A stretch of DNA of 5,284 nt, taken from a bacterium. GTDB taxonomy: Bacteria; Zixibacteria; MSB-5A5; GN15; FEB-12. The position numbers and the translations under genes are program-made. The notes under the pieces were generated by a model that worked only from the letters and a program-made list of their open reading frames with translations, did not search any database and had not been told where the DNA came from. The DNA lies in assembly GCA_030612965.1 (NCBI GenBank), contig JAUWMW010000166.1, positions 1 through 5,284 of the forward strand, read 5' to 3'. Positions 4,927 through 5,284 of this stretch are shown one piece after another. Every line of letters starts with the position of its first letter. Within the stretch, counting starts at the first letter, position 1.

Positions 4927-5284
4927 GTCTTAACAGCACCGAGGCTGGTTTCACGCACACAGTCTGGGTGGAGCAATCCGGCTCCGGCGGCTGAACGAGT
5001 TGTCCTCAAGCGCGGGCCGCGCTTGCTTCAGTTTACAACTCCAGCGACTACAACTTCCTTTACGCAACCCTGGTTGGCGACGCCAATCCTAAGGCGTTTG
5101 ACCGACTGGTGTACTTCTACAACTTTGCGATGTATCCTCCCACATTCTTTGATGGCGGTTACCGGGTGCGCGTTGAAGCGCCGCTAACGACCAGGGACTA
5201 CAGCGACCGGATAGAACAATGTGGTGCTCGTGTGGTACCGTCACTGGGTTTGATCACGACGATGGAGTGGCTTGGCGAAGGGCT
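4926..5284 (+). CDS. Thioredoxin-like domain with in-frame TGA in a UxxC motif, candidate selenoprotein, continues past window
   Basis: This frame, which is base-shifted from the segment at 4720, reads GLNSTEAGFTHTVWVEQ, then SGSGG, a TGA at 4992-4994, then TSCPQARAALASVYN. It stays open for 96 more codons to the right edge. The TGA lies where the first Cys of a thioredoxin-type CxxC is expected, giving U-T-S-C-P. A helix (QARAALASVYN), a strand (FLYATLVGD) and YPPTFFDGG (5133-5158, the cis-Pro loop position) follow, as in thioredoxin folds. A hairpin fitting a bacterial SECIS starts 12 bases after the TGA. A role as an exported thiol or selenol redox protein is inferred. UGA is probably not generally reassigned here: the other three genes have no in-frame TGA in about 1,200 codons. 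The alternative is a pseudogene in which TGT or TGC became TGA. No start codon of its own is credible, so it depends on the segment at 4720. The right end is cut by the window. Confidence 0.5.
4991..5031 (+). promoter_or_regulatory. Candidate bacterial SECIS stem-loop
   Basis: CAAGCGCG (5007-5014) and CGCGCTTG (5018-5025) form a perfect 8-bp stem with loop GGC (5015-5017). CTGAA (4991-4995) pairs with TTCAG (5027-5031) at the base, so the TGA sits in the foot of a 41-base structure, much as in E. coli fdhF. Twenty bases separate the TGA from the apical loop, and the loop starts with GG. Both fit the known bacterial SECIS rules (loop about 16-37 bases after UGA, with a G in its first two positions). 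The left side has 11 unpaired bases against one on the right, and I see no bulged U as in fdhF. Confidence 0.45.

Noticed and set aside
4915..4930. Programmed ribosomal frameshift joining 4720-4926 to the next frame
   Set aside because: No slippery heptamer is present before the TAG. A missing base, a deletion or gene decay explains it more simply.
4992..4994. General reassignment of UGA as a sense codon
   Set aside because: No in-frame TGA occurs in the M16, imuB or imuA frames, where Trp is encoded by TGG.

Overview
The window comes from an unnamed bacterium of moderate GC content. Nothing in it names a species. The mixture of an M16 zinc peptidase, an imuA-imuB mutagenesis pair, a secreted thioredoxin-fold protein and intergenic DNA full of palindromic repeats suggests an uncultured, Gram-negative-type lineage, perhaps of the FCB superphylum (Zixibacteria-like). 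That placement rests on my memory of similar proteins and is weak.

Layout. Bases 1-1410 (minus strand) hold the N-terminal 470 codons of an exported M16 (insulinase-like) metallopeptidase that runs off the left edge. Bases 1411-1815 are intergenic: a good Shine-Dalgarno, a sigma70-like promoter for the peptidase, an AT-rich hairpin and two palindromic repeat elements. Bases 1816-3366 (minus) are imuB and 3359-4054 (minus) are imuA. They overlap by 8 bases and form a translationally coupled operon for damage-tolerant mutagenesis. The usual third partner, dnaE2, is not next to them. Bases 4055-4719 are intergenic: about 400 bases of back-to-back hairpins of several families, then a TACTG-N10-CAGTA palindrome resembling an E. 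coli-type LexA box, then the leader of a plus-strand gene.

The plus-strand gene from 4720 to the right edge is the most interesting part. It begins with a signal peptide and a short exported segment that ends in TAG at 4924. The next frame (4926-5284) continues as a thioredoxin-like domain. Exactly where a CxxC redox motif is expected, that frame has an in-frame TGA followed by Thr-Ser-Cys. A perfect 8-bp stem with a GGC loop starts 12 bases after the TGA, which fits a bacterial SECIS element. I therefore propose a candidate selenoprotein with a UxxC active site. The caution is that the same gene carries a frame break upstream, so a decaying pseudogene, or an assembly error combined with a nonsense mutation, is a real alternative.

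imuA and imuB act together in error-prone translesion synthesis, recruiting a polymerase that must be encoded elsewhere. The M16 peptidase and the thioredoxin-like protein are both predicted to be exported and have no evident link to imuAB.
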